Source: Prevotella sp. UBA4339 (GTDB lineage: Bacteria > Bacteroidota > Bacteroidia > Bacteroidales > Bacteroidaceae). From it: a DNA stretch of 6,152 bases. The stretch spans positions 1 to 6,152 of the forward strand of contig DGTJ01000007.1 in assembly GCA_002393725.1 (NCBI GenBank), in the 5' to 3' direction. Position numbers and translations under genes: made by a program. Of the stretch, positions 6,082 to 6,152 are shown piece after piece; positions within the stretch are counted from its first letter, which is position 1, and every line of letters begins with the position of its first letter. The notes beneath the pieces are model-generated. The model saw nothing but the letters and a program-made list of their open reading frames with translations, had not been told where the DNA came from and made no database searches.

Positions 6082-6152
6082 AAAATAAGTATGCATAAAT
6101 TGATAAAATGTACAATTTGTATTATACAATATATATAATAATATAATATAAT
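6082..6152. other. Very AT-rich non-coding stretch at the right edge, with overlapping palindromes
   Basis: Only eight of 71 bases are G or C, and the last 25 have none. No open reading frame or RNA gene is visible. At 6111-6129, TACAATTTGTATTATACAA holds two overlapping palindromes: TACAA-T-TTGTA (6111-6121) and TTGTAT-T-ATACAA (6117-6129), giving three alternating half-sites. This could be promoter or operator DNA for a gene beyond the window, but no TAnnTTTG box with correct spacing is seen on the plus strand. Confidence 0.5.

Overview
The window looks like ordinary chromosomal DNA from a member of the Bacteroidales, most likely Prevotella-like. The evidence is the Bacteroidetes-restricted DUF2027 protein, protein sequences typical of that order, promoter boxes of the TTTG-N20-TAnnTTTG type, starts without Shine-Dalgarno sequences, and fairly GC-rich genes separated by very AT-rich gaps. 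Genus and species cannot be settled from the sequence.

Seven genes form two divergent, tightly packed transcription units around one gap at 3839-3941. The leftward unit (3838 down to the left edge) is a HAD-family sugar-phosphatase/mutase-like enzyme, a 12-helix MFS transporter, a short DUF2027 protein and the first 422 codons of glutamine-dependent NAD+ synthase (nadE), which runs off the window. Spacings are a 1-base stop/start overlap, 5 bases and 21 bases. The rightward unit (3942-6013) is a lipoprotein with an RsiV/DUF3298-like C-terminal half, rsmG (16S rRNA m7G527 methyltransferase) and a glyoxalase-II-like metallo-beta-lactamase-fold hydrolase, with gaps of 1 and 7 bases.

The central gap carries a good Bacteroidetes-type promoter for the rightward unit. 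It also holds a perfect 19-bp palindrome just upstream of the HAD gene, which presents a -7-like box on both strands. The right end (6014-6152) has no gene. It holds four 8-bp tandem repeats (TTGACTTT-like) inside a 9-bp perfect inverted repeat, then an extremely AT-rich stretch with two overlapping small palindromes.

The genes do not make one obvious pathway. They are mostly housekeeping functions (NAD synthesis, rRNA modification, thioester or metabolite hydrolysis) plus a transporter and an envelope lipoprotein. I found no mobile element, CRISPR array, RNA gene, defence system or clear new system. The points most worth a second look are the DUF2027 protein without the Smr domain that usually follows in relatives, the palindromic divergent control region, and the repeat cluster at the right edge.
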